Assembly: GCA_903926075.1 (NCBI GenBank)
Contig: CAIYHQ010000020.1
Location: forward strand, 1 to 48,730
Source: an uncultured Methanomicrobiales archaeon
GTDB taxonomy: Archaea; Halobacteriota; Methanomicrobia; Methanomicrobiales; Methanospirillaceae
Length of the DNA: 48,730 bases
Direction: 5' to 3'
Positions 16,543-24,990 of this stretch are shown here, one piece after another. The number at the start of each line of letters is the position of its first letter. The first letter of the stretch is position 1. Below the pieces are notes generated by a model. That model was not told the origin of the DNA and ran no database searches. It was given only the letters and a program-made list of their open reading frames with translations. Both the position numbers and the translations under genes were made by a program.

Positions 16543-17421
16543 TTAACTTTCCTTATCTGCATCAACCATGGATTCATCAGTCAGAATATTTTTTCTTCCG
16601 CAATATATACAGAAAAATTCATGATTTTCCTCTTTTGCAGGGTTATTATCATTGCACTTCACATTTCGTCTCCGCTTTTGCAATTCCTCGACATATCCAG
16701 AAGCTATTACACCAGATGGGAATGCAAAGACAAGTACACCACATAACGCGGTGAGACCTCCTAGTAATTTTCCCAGAGGGGTTAGGGGGAATATATCACC
16801 ATACCCAACAGTCGTGAGCGTTATAACTGACCACCACATCGCAGCCGGAATACTGGAAAATTTCAAGGGTTGTGCAGTCCGTTCGACATAGTACATCCCT
16901 GTTGATGAGATAGTCAGGATTATCACGATAAAGAAGAGTGAGAGAATGATATCTGCCTTTTTTTCACGAAACACTGCGAAAAGAATATCAAGAGAATGGG
17001 AATAACGTCCGATCTCAAGAAGGAACAGGACGCGGAACAATCTCACAAACCAGAGAAATCTGAATTCTGGGTAGATTATTGGCGTATAAAAGCTTAACAG
17101 GACAATTAAGTCAATTAGAGGATAAATTGTAAATATATAACGTATTCTTCCTCTAACTGGGTCTTTATAGCGAGGATTTGCAGTACATGACCATATCCGC
17201 AGAATATATTCGATTGTAAATACAACAAGCGAAAAAAACCAGATAATATAAAATACAGGCAAATATATTCTAAATATCGAAATATCTGTCCTTAATATGC
17301 CTAATAGAATATTAATCGAAATAAGGATGATGAAAAAATAATTCAGATATGAAGTATTTTTTGAAGAAGATCTGCCAGGCGAAAGCAGTTTATAGATATT
17401 ACACTTCAGATCTCTGGCCAT
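16543..17421 (-). CDS. Voltage-gated-type potassium channel
   Basis: The 292-residue membrane protein has six hydrophobic helices in the Kv arrangement. An Arg-bearing S4-like helix (FVRLFRVLFLLEIGRY, about 125-140) precedes S5, and the pore loop carries the K+ filter TVGYGD at residues 204-209. After S6 comes a basic stretch (LQKRRRNVKC) and a C-terminal FFCIYCGRKN with a CxxC pair that may bind metal. The S4 has only a few arginines, so strong voltage sensing is uncertain. It lies 31 bp after the por operon on the same strand. Confidence 0.9.
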   Translation of the reverse strand: MARDLKCNIYKLLSPGRSSSKNTSYLNYFFIILISINILLGILRTDISIFRIYLPVFYIIWFFSLVVFTIEYILRIWSCTANPRYKDPVRGRIRYIFTIYPLIDLIVLLSFYTPIIYPEFRFLWFVRLFRVLFLLEIGRYSHSLDILFAVFREKKADIILSLFFIVIILTISSTGMYYVERTAQPLKFSSIPAAMWWSVITLTTVGYGDIFPLTPLGKLLGGLTALCGVLVFAFPSGVIASGYVEELQKRRRNVKCNDNNPAKEENHEFFCIYCGRKNILTDESMVDADKES

Positions 17422-17452
17422 AAGGAAAAATTGATTTTATGGGATTATCTCC

Positions 17453-17701
17453 TCACTTATCCTCACGTTCCATCTTTATCGCCCCTTTTGGACATTCGTT
17501 TGCACAGATGCCACAACCCTTACAAAATTCGAGGTCAACCACAGTATCTTCACTAATGACTCCGTCAGGGCAGAACATGGAACAGTTCCCGCACTGGTTA
17601 CATGCCTCCCTGTCTATAACTGGTTTAAAGACCCGCCAGGAACCTGTCTTTCCAGTGGCGCCTTTTACAGGTCTGCTTATTGCAAGAATGTCCTCGTTCA
17701 T
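17453..17701 (-). CDS. porD: Pyruvate:ferredoxin oxidoreductase delta subunit
   Basis: An 82-residue ferredoxin with two [4Fe-4S] motifs: C-x2-C-x2-C-x3-C in CNQCGNCSMFCPDG and CKGCGICANECPKG. It passes electrons from the TPP site to ferredoxin. Its start overlaps the gamma stop by ATGA. It is last in the order beta-alpha-gamma-delta. Confidence 0.88.
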   Translation of the reverse strand: MNEDILAISRPVKGATGKTGSWRVFKPVIDREACNQCGNCSMFCPDGVISEDTVVDLEFCKGCGICANECPKGAIKMEREDK

Positions 17702-18225
17702 ATATTTACCTCGCTGAATGCAAGAGAAGCCGCACTGATATTTCTTTCATCTGAAAACATCTCCTTTATTGCCTGCTTTGCAGACTCAAAAGAGATGGTC
17801 CCCATCTTTGCAAGGGCCCCGATAACCGCAGTATTCAGGACCGGGCTCCCTGCTACTACCAGCCCTACATTCAGGGCAATCCCGGTTAGATCCACAGTAG
17901 ATGCTTTTTTTCCTCCGACCTCGAGAGGATATGCGGAATTGACTATAATTTTCCCGTCTGGCTTCAGGCCGTGCATGACGTCAACTGTCTCCATAACACT
18001 GCTGTCAAGTACGATAACAAGGTCAGGCTTCTCTATCATGCTATATACACGGATCTGTCTGTCATCAATTCGGACAAATGACACAACCGGCGCTCCGCGC
18101 CTTTCAGCTCCATAAAATGGGAAAGCTGTAGCATATTTCCCGTCCCTGAAGGCTGCAAGAGCAAGCAGGCGTGCTGCCGTGACCCCACCTTGACCTCCAC
18201 GCGAATGAATCCGTATTTCATACAT
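17698..18225 (-). CDS. porC: Pyruvate:ferredoxin oxidoreductase gamma subunit
   Basis: The 175-residue subunit starts EIRIHSRGGQGGVTAARLLA, the standard gamma-domain motif, with FPFYGAERRGAPVVSF and NTAVIGALAKMG later. It bridges the alpha and beta subunits and may contact CoA. It overlaps the alpha gene by 8 bp, and its stop overlaps the delta start. Confidence 0.9.
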   Translation of the reverse strand: MYEIRIHSRGGQGGVTAARLLALAAFRDGKYATAFPFYGAERRGAPVVSFVRIDDRQIRVYSMIEKPDLVIVLDSSVMETVDVMHGLKPDGKIIVNSAYPLEVGGKKASTVDLTGIALNVGLVVAGSPVLNTAVIGALAKMGTISFESAKQAIKEMFSDERNISAASLAFSEVNI

Positions 18226-19330
18226 TGGCTTTCACCCCAAACCAGTATTCAGTTCCAAGCCTGCGATCCCTGACAAAGCTGGCAATATCCCCAAAAGTCA
18301 CTTCCTGGCCACCGATTCCTGCAATGACGCTAAATACATCGGTTTTGTACTTTGCTTTTATTTCGTTCGCCAGGATCCCGCCAAATCCGAATGAGTAATC
18401 ACGGTCGATAACAACCAACTCTTTTCCAGAAATATTGAGGGAAGGAAACGGACGCAGCCACCTGACTCGTAGTGAACCTGCCTTAATCCCCTCACTTCGA
18501 AGAAGATCAACAGCCACTTCAGCCTCTTTTCCGAGAGTTCCAAGAGAAATTACAATTACATCAGCATCATCACAAAGATACTCGTCCACTTTACCATATT
18601 CGCGTCCGAATCTCTTTTTAAACTCTATCTGTGCATCATCTATTACAGGTCGCGCAGCCCTCATTGACCTTTCAATTGCCCATCTGAATTTGAAGTGGGT
18701 TTCAGGCCCGGTCAATGTTCCGTATCCCAGTGGTGCTTTGGTATCAATCATATGCGGGAGAGAAAACGGAGGGATGTAGTCTTCAATATGAACGGTTTCA
18801 AGAGACTGGAAAATGTGTGACAGCAGAAAACCATCAAGGTTTATCATTACCGGCAACAGGACATCTGCATGCTCGGCGATACGGAATGCCATCAGGGTTG
18901 TATCATAAGCCTCCTGGACAGTGCTGACATAGACCTGAAGCCACCCGGTATCACGCTCCTGCAGTGAGTCAGTGTGTTCAGCCCAAATATTCCAGCCTGG
19001 TCCCGGAGCCCTGTTAACGTTTGCCATCACAATCGGGAGTCTCGCTCCGGCAGCCCAGTTCAGCATCTCATGCATGTAAAGGAGGCCGTGTGAGCTTGTA
19101 GCTGTGAATGTCCTTACACCACTAACGCTTGCTCCAATGCAGGCTGCCATTGCACTGTGTTCGCTCTCGACCATGATGTATTCGCACCCGATTTTTCCTT
19201 CGGCAACATAGGTCGCAATCTGCTCAACAATCTCGGTCTGGGGCGTAATTGGATATGCTGCAATTACCCCGGGTTCCGCTTGGGAGACTGCTTCTGCAAC
19301 TGCTTTGTTACCTGTTGAACCGGTCAGCAT
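18218..19330 (-). CDS. porA: Pyruvate:ferredoxin oxidoreductase alpha subunit
   Basis: The 370-residue subunit has the pyrimidine-binding TPP domain: GNKAVAEAVSQAEPGVIAAYPITPQTEIVE, MVESEHSAMAACIGAS, ATSSHGL. PITPQT and the overall text suit pyruvate rather than 2-oxoglutarate or indolepyruvate. In methanogens the enzyme mainly works in the direction acetyl-CoA + CO2 to pyruvate for biosynthesis. The start overlaps the beta gene by 7 bp. Confidence 0.9.
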   Translation of the reverse strand: MLTGSTGNKAVAEAVSQAEPGVIAAYPITPQTEIVEQIATYVAEGKIGCEYIMVESEHSAMAACIGASVSGVRTFTATSSHGLLYMHEMLNWAAGARLPIVMANVNRAPGPGWNIWAEHTDSLQERDTGWLQVYVSTVQEAYDTTLMAFRIAEHADVLLPVMINLDGFLLSHIFQSLETVHIEDYIPPFSLPHMIDTKAPLGYGTLTGPETHFKFRWAIERSMRAARPVIDDAQIEFKKRFGREYGKVDEYLCDDADVIVISLGTLGKEAEVAVDLLRSEGIKAGSLRVRWLRPFPSLNISGKELVVIDRDYSFGFGGILANEIKAKYKTDVFSVIAGIGGQEVTFGDIASFVRDRRLGTEYWFGVKANV

Positions 19331-20202
19331 ATCCCCTTCTCCTCAAGAGCGAGCCTATTTTGATTGGCTAAAATTCTCTGTTCCATTTTCGAAATCTGCT
19401 CAGCTTCGGCTGTTTTAAACCGTCCCTGCATTTTTATATAATCAGACAGCGGGGATGGTTTTATAATTGCAGCCTTTGAAGGCCCATTTATAGTTAGTTT
19501 TCCATATTCACGTTCATAGAGGACCCATACACCTGACTTGACTGCAAGTTTCCCTATTTCAACAGATTTTTCTGTCGGGTATCTCCAACCAGGAGGACAG
19601 GGTGCAAGGATATGAATAAATTTTGGCCCTTTTATTGAAAGTGCCTTTTTTACCTTGTTAAAAAGGTCTTTAGGATATGCACTGCATGCGGTCGCCAAGT
19701 ATGGAGGGTTATGGGCTTCAACTATCCGGTCAAGATCTTTCTTCCATTCATTCTTACCAGCAGGCGTTGTTGTTGTCGCCGCGCCGAGTGGAGTCGCCCC
19801 CGACCTTTGCATTCCTGTATTTCCATACGCCTCGTTGTCATAACAGATGTATAAAAAATCAGTCCCTCTCTCAAAAGCGCCAGACATCGCCTGAATACCG
19901 ATATCAACAGTCCCGCCGTCTCCAGCAAATACTACAACTTTTGTATTCTTTTTCTGTTTGCGAAAACCGGCGATCATTCCGGAAGCACAGGCGGCCGCCG
20001 AAGCAAATGCGATGTTATAAACTGGAACATTGAATGCAGTATTAGGGTAGATCCCCTGAATAACACTTGTGCAACAGGCAGGGACAACAAGTGCGATATC
20101 AGGTCCGCAGGCTTTGAGGACATACCGCAGTGCAAGTGAGGCGCTGCAGCCTGCACATGCAGATGTACATCTCAAAATGTACTCCTCTTTTGGGATTTCC
20201 AT
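19324..20202 (-). CDS. porB: Pyruvate:ferredoxin oxidoreductase beta subunit
   Basis: The 292-residue subunit binds the pyrophosphate of TPP through FAGDGGTVDIG and CYDNEAYGNTG. Early and mid Cys residues (CTSACAGC, ACCTS, and later APCPPGW) fit the [4Fe-4S] of PorB. QRSGATPLGAATTTTP is the PorB text following the TPP loop. It is the first gene here, so the order is B-A-C-D rather than the C-D-A-B order known from several other methanogens. Confidence 0.9.
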   Translation of the reverse strand: MEIPKEEYILRCTSACAGCSASLALRYVLKACGPDIALVVPACCTSVIQGIYPNTAFNVPVYNIAFASAAACASGMIAGFRKQKKNTKVVVFAGDGGTVDIGIQAMSGAFERGTDFLYICYDNEAYGNTGMQRSGATPLGAATTTTPAGKNEWKKDLDRIVEAHNPPYLATACSAYPKDLFNKVKKALSIKGPKFIHILAPCPPGWRYPTEKSVEIGKLAVKSGVWVLYEREYGKLTINGPSKAAIIKPSPLSDYIKMQGRFKTAEAEQISKMEQRILANQNRLALEEKGIC

Positions 20203-20279
20203 GGATAATCTGACTAATTTTTATATTGTGCATTATTTATAATGCTCTTATTCAGGATTATATCAGGGAGACCTATAAG

Positions 20280-20798
20280 GTGGACAAACAACATTACACT
20301 ATGACTCAGTTGGATACCCAGGTTGAGAAAGGGCATCAGAATCTTGTTATTTTGATAATTGCAGTCATTATTTTAATTGTGATACTTGCGGTTGCCGGAT
20401 GGTCGACACTCTCACTTTCAGCTACTGCTATCTCAGATAATGCTTCTCTTTACCCATATACTGTCACGTACGATGTCCTGATGCCGGAAGGAGAGCCGGT
20501 CTCTATCGGAGGTACTGATCTTATCTTCCTTACAGCCGGAAATGAAGCGCTTATGAAAATTGGCGACAACCGTGAAAAACTAAATCCTGACGAAGTCCGG
20601 ACAATAACAAAGCGAAAGGCAGTTATCAAGACTTTGGGGGTTCCGGTAATCGAGACAAATTATCAGGTCGATGTCAGGTACCTCGGAATAAAAGATGGAA
20701 AAGCGCACTTTTTAATGAAAGTCATGACTTCACGCCAGGTGCCTGAGTTACTTCTTGCAAAAGTGCTTCCTTCATCCATAAAAGCAGTGCCTGTCTGA
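20280..20798 (+). CDS. Membrane-anchored protein of unknown function
   Basis: I do not recognise the family. A single strong transmembrane segment (LVILIIAVIILIVILAVAGW) follows a short polar N-terminus. The rest, about 120 residues, looks like an extracytoplasmic beta-rich domain. The GTG at 20280 is preferred because GGGAG lies about 9-10 nt upstream; an ATG at 20301 and a longer frame from 20226 lack a good RBS. It diverges from porB with under 80 bp between starts. Confidence 0.6.
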   Translation: MDKQHYTMTQLDTQVEKGHQNLVILIIAVIILIVILAVAGWSTLSLSATAISDNASLYPYTVTYDVLMPEGEPVSIGGTDLIFLTAGNEALMKIGDNREKLNPDEVRTITKRKAVIKTLGVPVIETNYQVDVRYLGIKDGKAHFLMKVMTSRQVPELLLAKVLPSSIKAVPV

Positions 20799-20815
20799 CA
20801 GGTATATATACCTGA

Positions 20816-21100
20816 TTATTTTGTTTTTTTACAGATGAAATTTTTACAGGTAACAGGTCTTGAAGCATAAATTGTACAGATTTCTTCTTCTTTCTCATTT
20901 TTTCTCAGAAATACGCATGCTCCGGGTATGGTTTCAGAAAGAAAGAGTTGCTTCATATTGCGCTCTAAATACGCATTAAAATTGCTTTTTGAAAGGATAT
21001 CATTACAAAGAAATTCTGTTTGACCTTTATGTCGCACTATTTTTATGTAGGGCCCCAGGCTTCTGCAGCATTTTCCACAGAATGTACATTCATCTGTCAA
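20816..21100 (-). CDS. YkgJ-family cysteine cluster protein
   Basis: This 94-residue protein shows the UPF0153/YkgJ pattern: CTFCGKCC at the N-terminus, ACVFL, then CTIYASRPVTCKNFIC. These eight or so Cys likely bind zinc or an iron-sulfur cluster. The function of the family is not established. It overlaps the truA stop region by 11 bp and follows it on the same strand. Confidence 0.8.
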   Translation of the reverse strand: MTDECTFCGKCCRSLGPYIKIVRHKGQTEFLCNDILSKSNFNAYLERNMKQLFLSETIPGACVFLRKNEKEEEICTIYASRPVTCKNFICKKTK

Positions 21101-21893
21101 TTGGGACCTCGTCCGGTGTCCCGAAAAGCACTGAACTTACGGCTCTCTGCCACATGATACAGCCTTCGCGCTGGTACTGCTTACCTTTTGTCTGATAGAC
21201 CGGAGTAAACCCGACTCCGCACTCAACATGGGAGAGGACCAGCCCTTCTGCGGATGCAGGGTCTATAGGTTCACTACCTGGCAAAAGAAGTCTGTCACGG
21301 ATGCTTTCGGGTTTACGCAAATCCCCCCCGATTTCATATAGGGCCTGTGCAATGCAGCGTACCATCCGCCAAAGAAAACTTTTCGCGGTTATCGTAAGTA
21401 CAGGATATCCATTCTCCCTGCTGACCACTGCAGAGATAACATTTCTCACAGGGTTTTTCCCGTCCAGCTTTGCAAATGATGAAAAGTCGTGCTCACCGCA
21501 GAAATAGCGGGCTCCCTCCTGCATTAAATTAATGTCAAGGTCACACCTCCCGAAATAATACTGGTATGTACGTGATATGGCAGCAAATCTCGGGTTAAAG
21601 TCAACACCTACTTCATCACAGCCTGTTATCCAGCAATCGAGAGGGAGAAGAGGATTTAGTCCCTTTTTCGCCCTTTCCGGGTCATCGGTCGTGAAAGCAA
21701 AGATCTGCCCAAGGGCGTGAACGCCGCTGTCTGTCCTCCCGGCCATTCCAAAACCTGCTTCTTTTCCGTTAGAGAATAGGTTCAGGGTGATGCATGACTT
21801 CAGGACCTCCCCTTCAACTGTCCTTGCATCTGGCTGGTATTGTGAGCCCGAGAAGCCGGACCCAATGTAGCAAAGTCTGAATGCAAGCCTTAC
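21090..21893 (-). CDS. truA: tRNA pseudouridine synthase A with apparent GTA start
   Basis: The protein modifies uridines 38-40 of the anticodon arm. The catalytic Asp lies in AGRTDSGVHALG, followed by FNPRFAAISRTYQYYF. No ATG/GTG/TTG precedes the conserved N-terminus RLAFRLCYIGSGFSGSQYQ in frame; the first Met is at 21746, inside the catalytic core. A GTA codon (21891-21893) directly before RLAF overlaps the PHP stop TAA and lies 7 nt after GGTGA (21901-21905). Starting there gives 267 residues, the usual size. A single G-to-A change in an ancestral GTGA overlap would explain this. An upstream CTG (in PHP) is another possible start. Confidence 0.8.
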   Translation of the reverse strand, partial: VRLAFRLCYIGSGFSGSQYQPDARTVEGEVLKSCITLNLFSNGKEAGFGMAGRTDSGVHALGQIFAFTTDDPERAKKGLNPLLPLDCWITGCDEVGVDFNPRFAAISRTYQYYFGRCDLDINLMQEGARYFCGEHDFSSFAKLDGKNPVRNVISAVVSRENGYPVLTITAKSFLWRMVRCIAQALYEIGGDLRKPESIRDRLLLPGSEPIDPASAEGLVLSHVECGVGFTPVYQTKGKQYQREGCIMWQRAVSSVLFGTPDEVPIDR

Positions 21894-22570
21894 CGTCGAA
21901 TCACCTTTTTTTTCACCCTCTTCCAGCTGCTCCTTACAGACTGGCGGGTATAGGATTTGACTGGAGTTTTTCTGCCTCCGGCCTCAGTTTTCCCATCCCT
22001 TATTGCCTGAAGTATGCTGCCTGTATCCGGCTCTGAATCTATGTGGGTCCAGCCAAAGCCCAGAAATTTAGTTTCATGCGCGTCACTCCCGCCAGTACAC
22101 GGCTTTCCGAGAATTTTTGCTCCTTTCTTTGCTTTTTTATTCGCAGAACCTATAATGTATCGGCTGTTGAAAATCTCAATTGCGTCAACTGCCCTAAACG
22201 CATCTCTCCAGTTGACACCTTTCCGGACTGCGACACCATGGCGCATCATATGAAACGGATGCGGAAGTATTGCCACGCCGCCCAGTTCATGCACTGTTGC
22301 AACAGTCTCAAAAAAATCTTTTCCTTTTGGAATTACTTCACTAACACCAAGGATAATAAGATGGCCTTCATGTGTTGTGACTTCAATACCCGGGATTATA
22401 ATGAGATCTGTCCTGAAACTTTCTGCTTCAACAACGCCGCTGATGGTATCATGATCTGTTATTGCAATAGCATCAAGTCCAAGATATTCTGCCCTTTTTA
22501 TCATCTCAAGAACGCTACTCGTCCCGTCCCGCGAATGGTTGGTATGGACATGGAGGTCACAGGTTAGCAT
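21890..22570 (-). CDS. PHP-domain phosphoesterase
   Basis: The 226-residue protein opens TCDLHVHTNHSRDG, the first metal motif of PHP enzymes, then AITDHDTISG, IPGIEVTTHEGH, LPHPFH and GGSDAHE. These motifs form the trinuclear metal site. The type resembles RNase AM/nucleoside 3',5'-bisphosphate phosphatases, but substrate is not assigned. The ATG at 22570 is 6 nt after GTGAT; 22576 is possible. It ends in a basic tail (SWKRVKKKVIRR). Its stop overlaps the truA start region. Confidence 0.85.
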   Translation of the reverse strand: MLTCDLHVHTNHSRDGTSSVLEMIKRAEYLGLDAIAITDHDTISGVVEAESFRTDLIIIPGIEVTTHEGHLIILGVSEVIPKGKDFFETVATVHELGGVAILPHPFHMMRHGVAVRKGVNWRDAFRAVDAIEIFNSRYIIGSANKKAKKGAKILGKPCTGGSDAHETKFLGFGWTHIDSEPDTGSILQAIRDGKTEAGGRKTPVKSYTRQSVRSSWKRVKKKVIRR

Positions 22571-22605
22571 GAGCATATCACTGTTTGTGTCAAATGGTAT
22601 TATTG

Positions 22606-24018
22606 ATGCGGATTCTCCTTCCAACAGGTTCAATCACCTATAAACTTGTAAAAGAGGCTGCAGAAGGTTATCCTGCGGATATCGTTGTTATTGGAGAAGT
22701 GGCTTCATTTCTAAGTCCTGATACACTGCGTCAACTTCTCGCCCAGGGTGATTATGATATCGCCCTTGTATCAGGGATGTGTACAGCATCTTTCCAGGAA
22801 GTAGAGAGAGAGACAAATGTTCCTGTCTATCTCGGACCAAGACATGCCTCAGACCTGGGTCTCATTCTCCCTCTCCTTGGGAAAATTGACCTCTCACGCA
22901 CAATTCCTGCGGATGAATTTATTGCAATAATGAAAGAGAAAGAGGCGTCCTCAAAGATCAAAGAGTATGAAGAGAATTCAGACTGGGATTATTGCATAAG
23001 AGGGGTCAAGATCGGGGGAAACGCAAGGATTAAAGTCCTTGCAGAGATAATGGACGCACATAAAGTTCCTGACCTTCCCTTAAAAGTAAAGGAATTCTTT
23101 TTCAATGGGGCAGATATCGTGGACCTTGGGTTTGGGTTCGATGCATCGCCTGATGATGTAAAACGCTGTTTCTATGATATTGCAGATGTAAGCGGGCCAT
23201 TGGCGGTGGATACACAAGACCCAGATCTTATCATTGCTTCGCTTTTCCGATCTGATATCATCCTTTCACTTCATGAGGAGAATATACCCGTAATAGGAAG
23301 TATTGTCGCAGAAGCCGGAGTTGCAGCGGTGGTAATCCCTTATAAAAACACATTACTGGAAAATATCGCTCTCGCTGAAGATGCTGGAATCAGGTGTATT
23401 ATAGCCGACCCTGTTATTCCACCAGTCGGGTCTGGATTTACAAGTGCTTTGAAAAAATTTGGGGGTCTAAAATACCCTCTGTTTTTTGGAGCCGGGAATG
23501 TTGTCGAACTCGTGGATGCAGACTCACAGGGAATGAATGCCTTACTTGCAGGTATAGCTCACGAGCTTTTGGCATCAATCATCTTTACAAGTGAACATAG
23601 TGATAAGACAAGAGGATCTGTCTCAGAGATGAGACGCGCGACAGAGATGATGTTGCTTATGAAGGGCAGACATTATCCAAAAGACCTGGGTCGGGATTTA
23701 TTAATAATTAAAGAGAAGAGAAGGCGCAGAGAGCCGGTGATTGAGGCTGATTCAGTGATTATAACTGACCCTGCCGGCGGCCGGATTGAATTTGACCCAT
23801 GTGGCAATTTCAGGATTGGAATAGATGATGAGTTTATAGTTGCCGAAATACATGGAGAGGTTATCAGGGGGAGACACTGGGATGATATATTTTCCAGGAT
23901 AATCACTGATAAACACGTCTCAAAGCTTGATCACGCCGCATATCTGGGAAAAGAACTTTATAAAGCCGAACTTGCCATAAGGTTCAACAGAAGTTTTGAA
24001 CAGGACGGAGAATTTTAA
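22606..24018 (+). CDS. Dihydropteroate synthase-related protein (TIGR00284 type)
   Basis: The 470-residue protein has an N-terminal domain (MRILLPTGSITYKLVKEA), a central TIM-barrel portion with DHPS-like text (NGADIVDLGFGFDASP, GPLAVDTQDPDLI) at about residues 160-330, and a C-terminal DUF4346-like segment (ITDPAGGRIEFDPCGNFRIGID). This methanogen family is thought to act in tetrahydromethanopterin synthesis or one-carbon metabolism; the exact reaction is uncertain. The ATG at 22606 was chosen because it begins the conserved text; the frame from 22585 overlaps the divergent PHP gene's upstream space. Only 35 bp separates the two starts. Confidence 0.8.
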   Translation: MRILLPTGSITYKLVKEAAEGYPADIVVIGEVASFLSPDTLRQLLAQGDYDIALVSGMCTASFQEVERETNVPVYLGPRHASDLGLILPLLGKIDLSRTIPADEFIAIMKEKEASSKIKEYEENSDWDYCIRGVKIGGNARIKVLAEIMDAHKVPDLPLKVKEFFFNGADIVDLGFGFDASPDDVKRCFYDIADVSGPLAVDTQDPDLIIASLFRSDIILSLHEENIPVIGSIVAEAGVAAVVIPYKNTLLENIALAEDAGIRCIIADPVIPPVGSGFTSALKKFGGLKYPLFFGAGNVVELVDADSQGMNALLAGIAHELLASIIFTSEHSDKTRGSVSEMRRATEMMLLMKGRHYPKDLGRDLLIIKEKRRRREPVIEADSVIITDPAGGRIEFDPCGNFRIGIDDEFIVAEIHGEVIRGRHWDDIFSRIITDKHVSKLDHAAYLGKELYKAELAIRFNRSFEQDGEF

Positions 24019-24032
24019 TAAAAGGATTAAAC

Positions 24033-24986
24033 ATGAAGTATGTAATAACCGGCGGTGCAGGGTTCATAGGTTCGCATATTGCTGACGCACTTGCACCCGA
24101 CAATGAAGTCATAATTCTTGACGACCTTTTCAGCGGGTCAAAAAAGAATATTACGAGATCTATTGAAAGCGGTGCAGAATTCAGGCAGGGGAGTATAAAT
24201 GATCCGGCAATACTTGGTGAAATTCTCTCAGGGGCAGACGGTGTATTTCATGAAGCTGCCATTGCATCAGTTCCAAGATCTGTCTCTGAACCAATTCCCT
24301 CAAATGAGGTGAATATCACAGGTACTCTCAGGGTTCTTTTGGCTGCGCGTGATGCAGGAGTAAAAAAGGTTGTAACGGCTTCTTCTTCATCCGTGTATGG
24401 AGAGACCCCCGAACTTCCGAAACTCGAATCTATGAAACCTTCTCCAATATCCCCTTATGGCGTATCAAAGTATGCTGCAGAAGAATATGGAAGAGTCTTC
24501 TCACTTCTCTATGGGATGCCGGTAATCTCCCTTCGCTACTTTAACGTGTTTGGCCCAAGGCAGGACCCTGACTCCCAGTATGCAGCAGTAGTACCGATAT
24601 TCATCACTGCTGCACTTAGCAGGAAGCCTATAACCATCAATGGCGACGGTGAACAGACCCGTGACTTCTCATTCGTGGCTGATGTTGTACAGGCAAATCT
24701 CAAAGCCATGGAGAGAGGGAATGCAGGGGTTTACAATATTGCAGGAGGTTATCAGATCACGATAAATCAACTTGCAGACATAATAATGAAAGAGACGGGT
24801 TCAATTGTGCCGCCTGTCCATTTACCTGAACGAAAAGGGGATATCAGAGATTCCCTTGCTGAAATATCACGCGCAAACCGTGAATTTGGTTTTGCACCCC
24901 GGTATACGGTCCAGAAAGGTATAAGGGAAACAGTAGACTGGTTCAGAGAGCAACGTATTGCTGATAAAAATGATATATTAAGGTAA
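24033..24986 (+). CDS. UDP-sugar 4-epimerase (GalE/WbpP-like)
   Basis: A 317-residue extended SDR with TGGAGFIGSHIADAL, ASSSSVYGE, catalytic Tyr/Lys in SPYGVSKYAAEEY, RYFNVFGPRQDPDSQYAAVVP and INGDGEQTRDFSFV. The QYAAVVP text resembles WbpP-type UDP-GlcNAc/UDP-glucose 4-epimerases. It interconverts UDP-glucose and UDP-galactose or their N-acetyl forms. It lies 14 bp after the DHPS-related gene, but a functional link to it is not clear. Confidence 0.85.
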   Translation: MKYVITGGAGFIGSHIADALAPDNEVIILDDLFSGSKKNITRSIESGAEFRQGSINDPAILGEILSGADGVFHEAAIASVPRSVSEPIPSNEVNITGTLRVLLAARDAGVKKVVTASSSSVYGETPELPKLESMKPSPISPYGVSKYAAEEYGRVFSLLYGMPVISLRYFNVFGPRQDPDSQYAAVVPIFITAALSRKPITINGDGEQTRDFSFVADVVQANLKAMERGNAGVYNIAGGYQITINQLADIIMKETGSIVPPVHLPERKGDIRDSLAEISRANREFGFAPRYTVQKGIRETVDWFREQRIADKNDILR

Positions 24987-24990
24987 TTTG

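Noticed and set aside
22043-22567. A 174-codon plus-strand frame
   Set aside because: It is antisense to the PHP gene, which has all metal motifs; no RBS or family resemblance.
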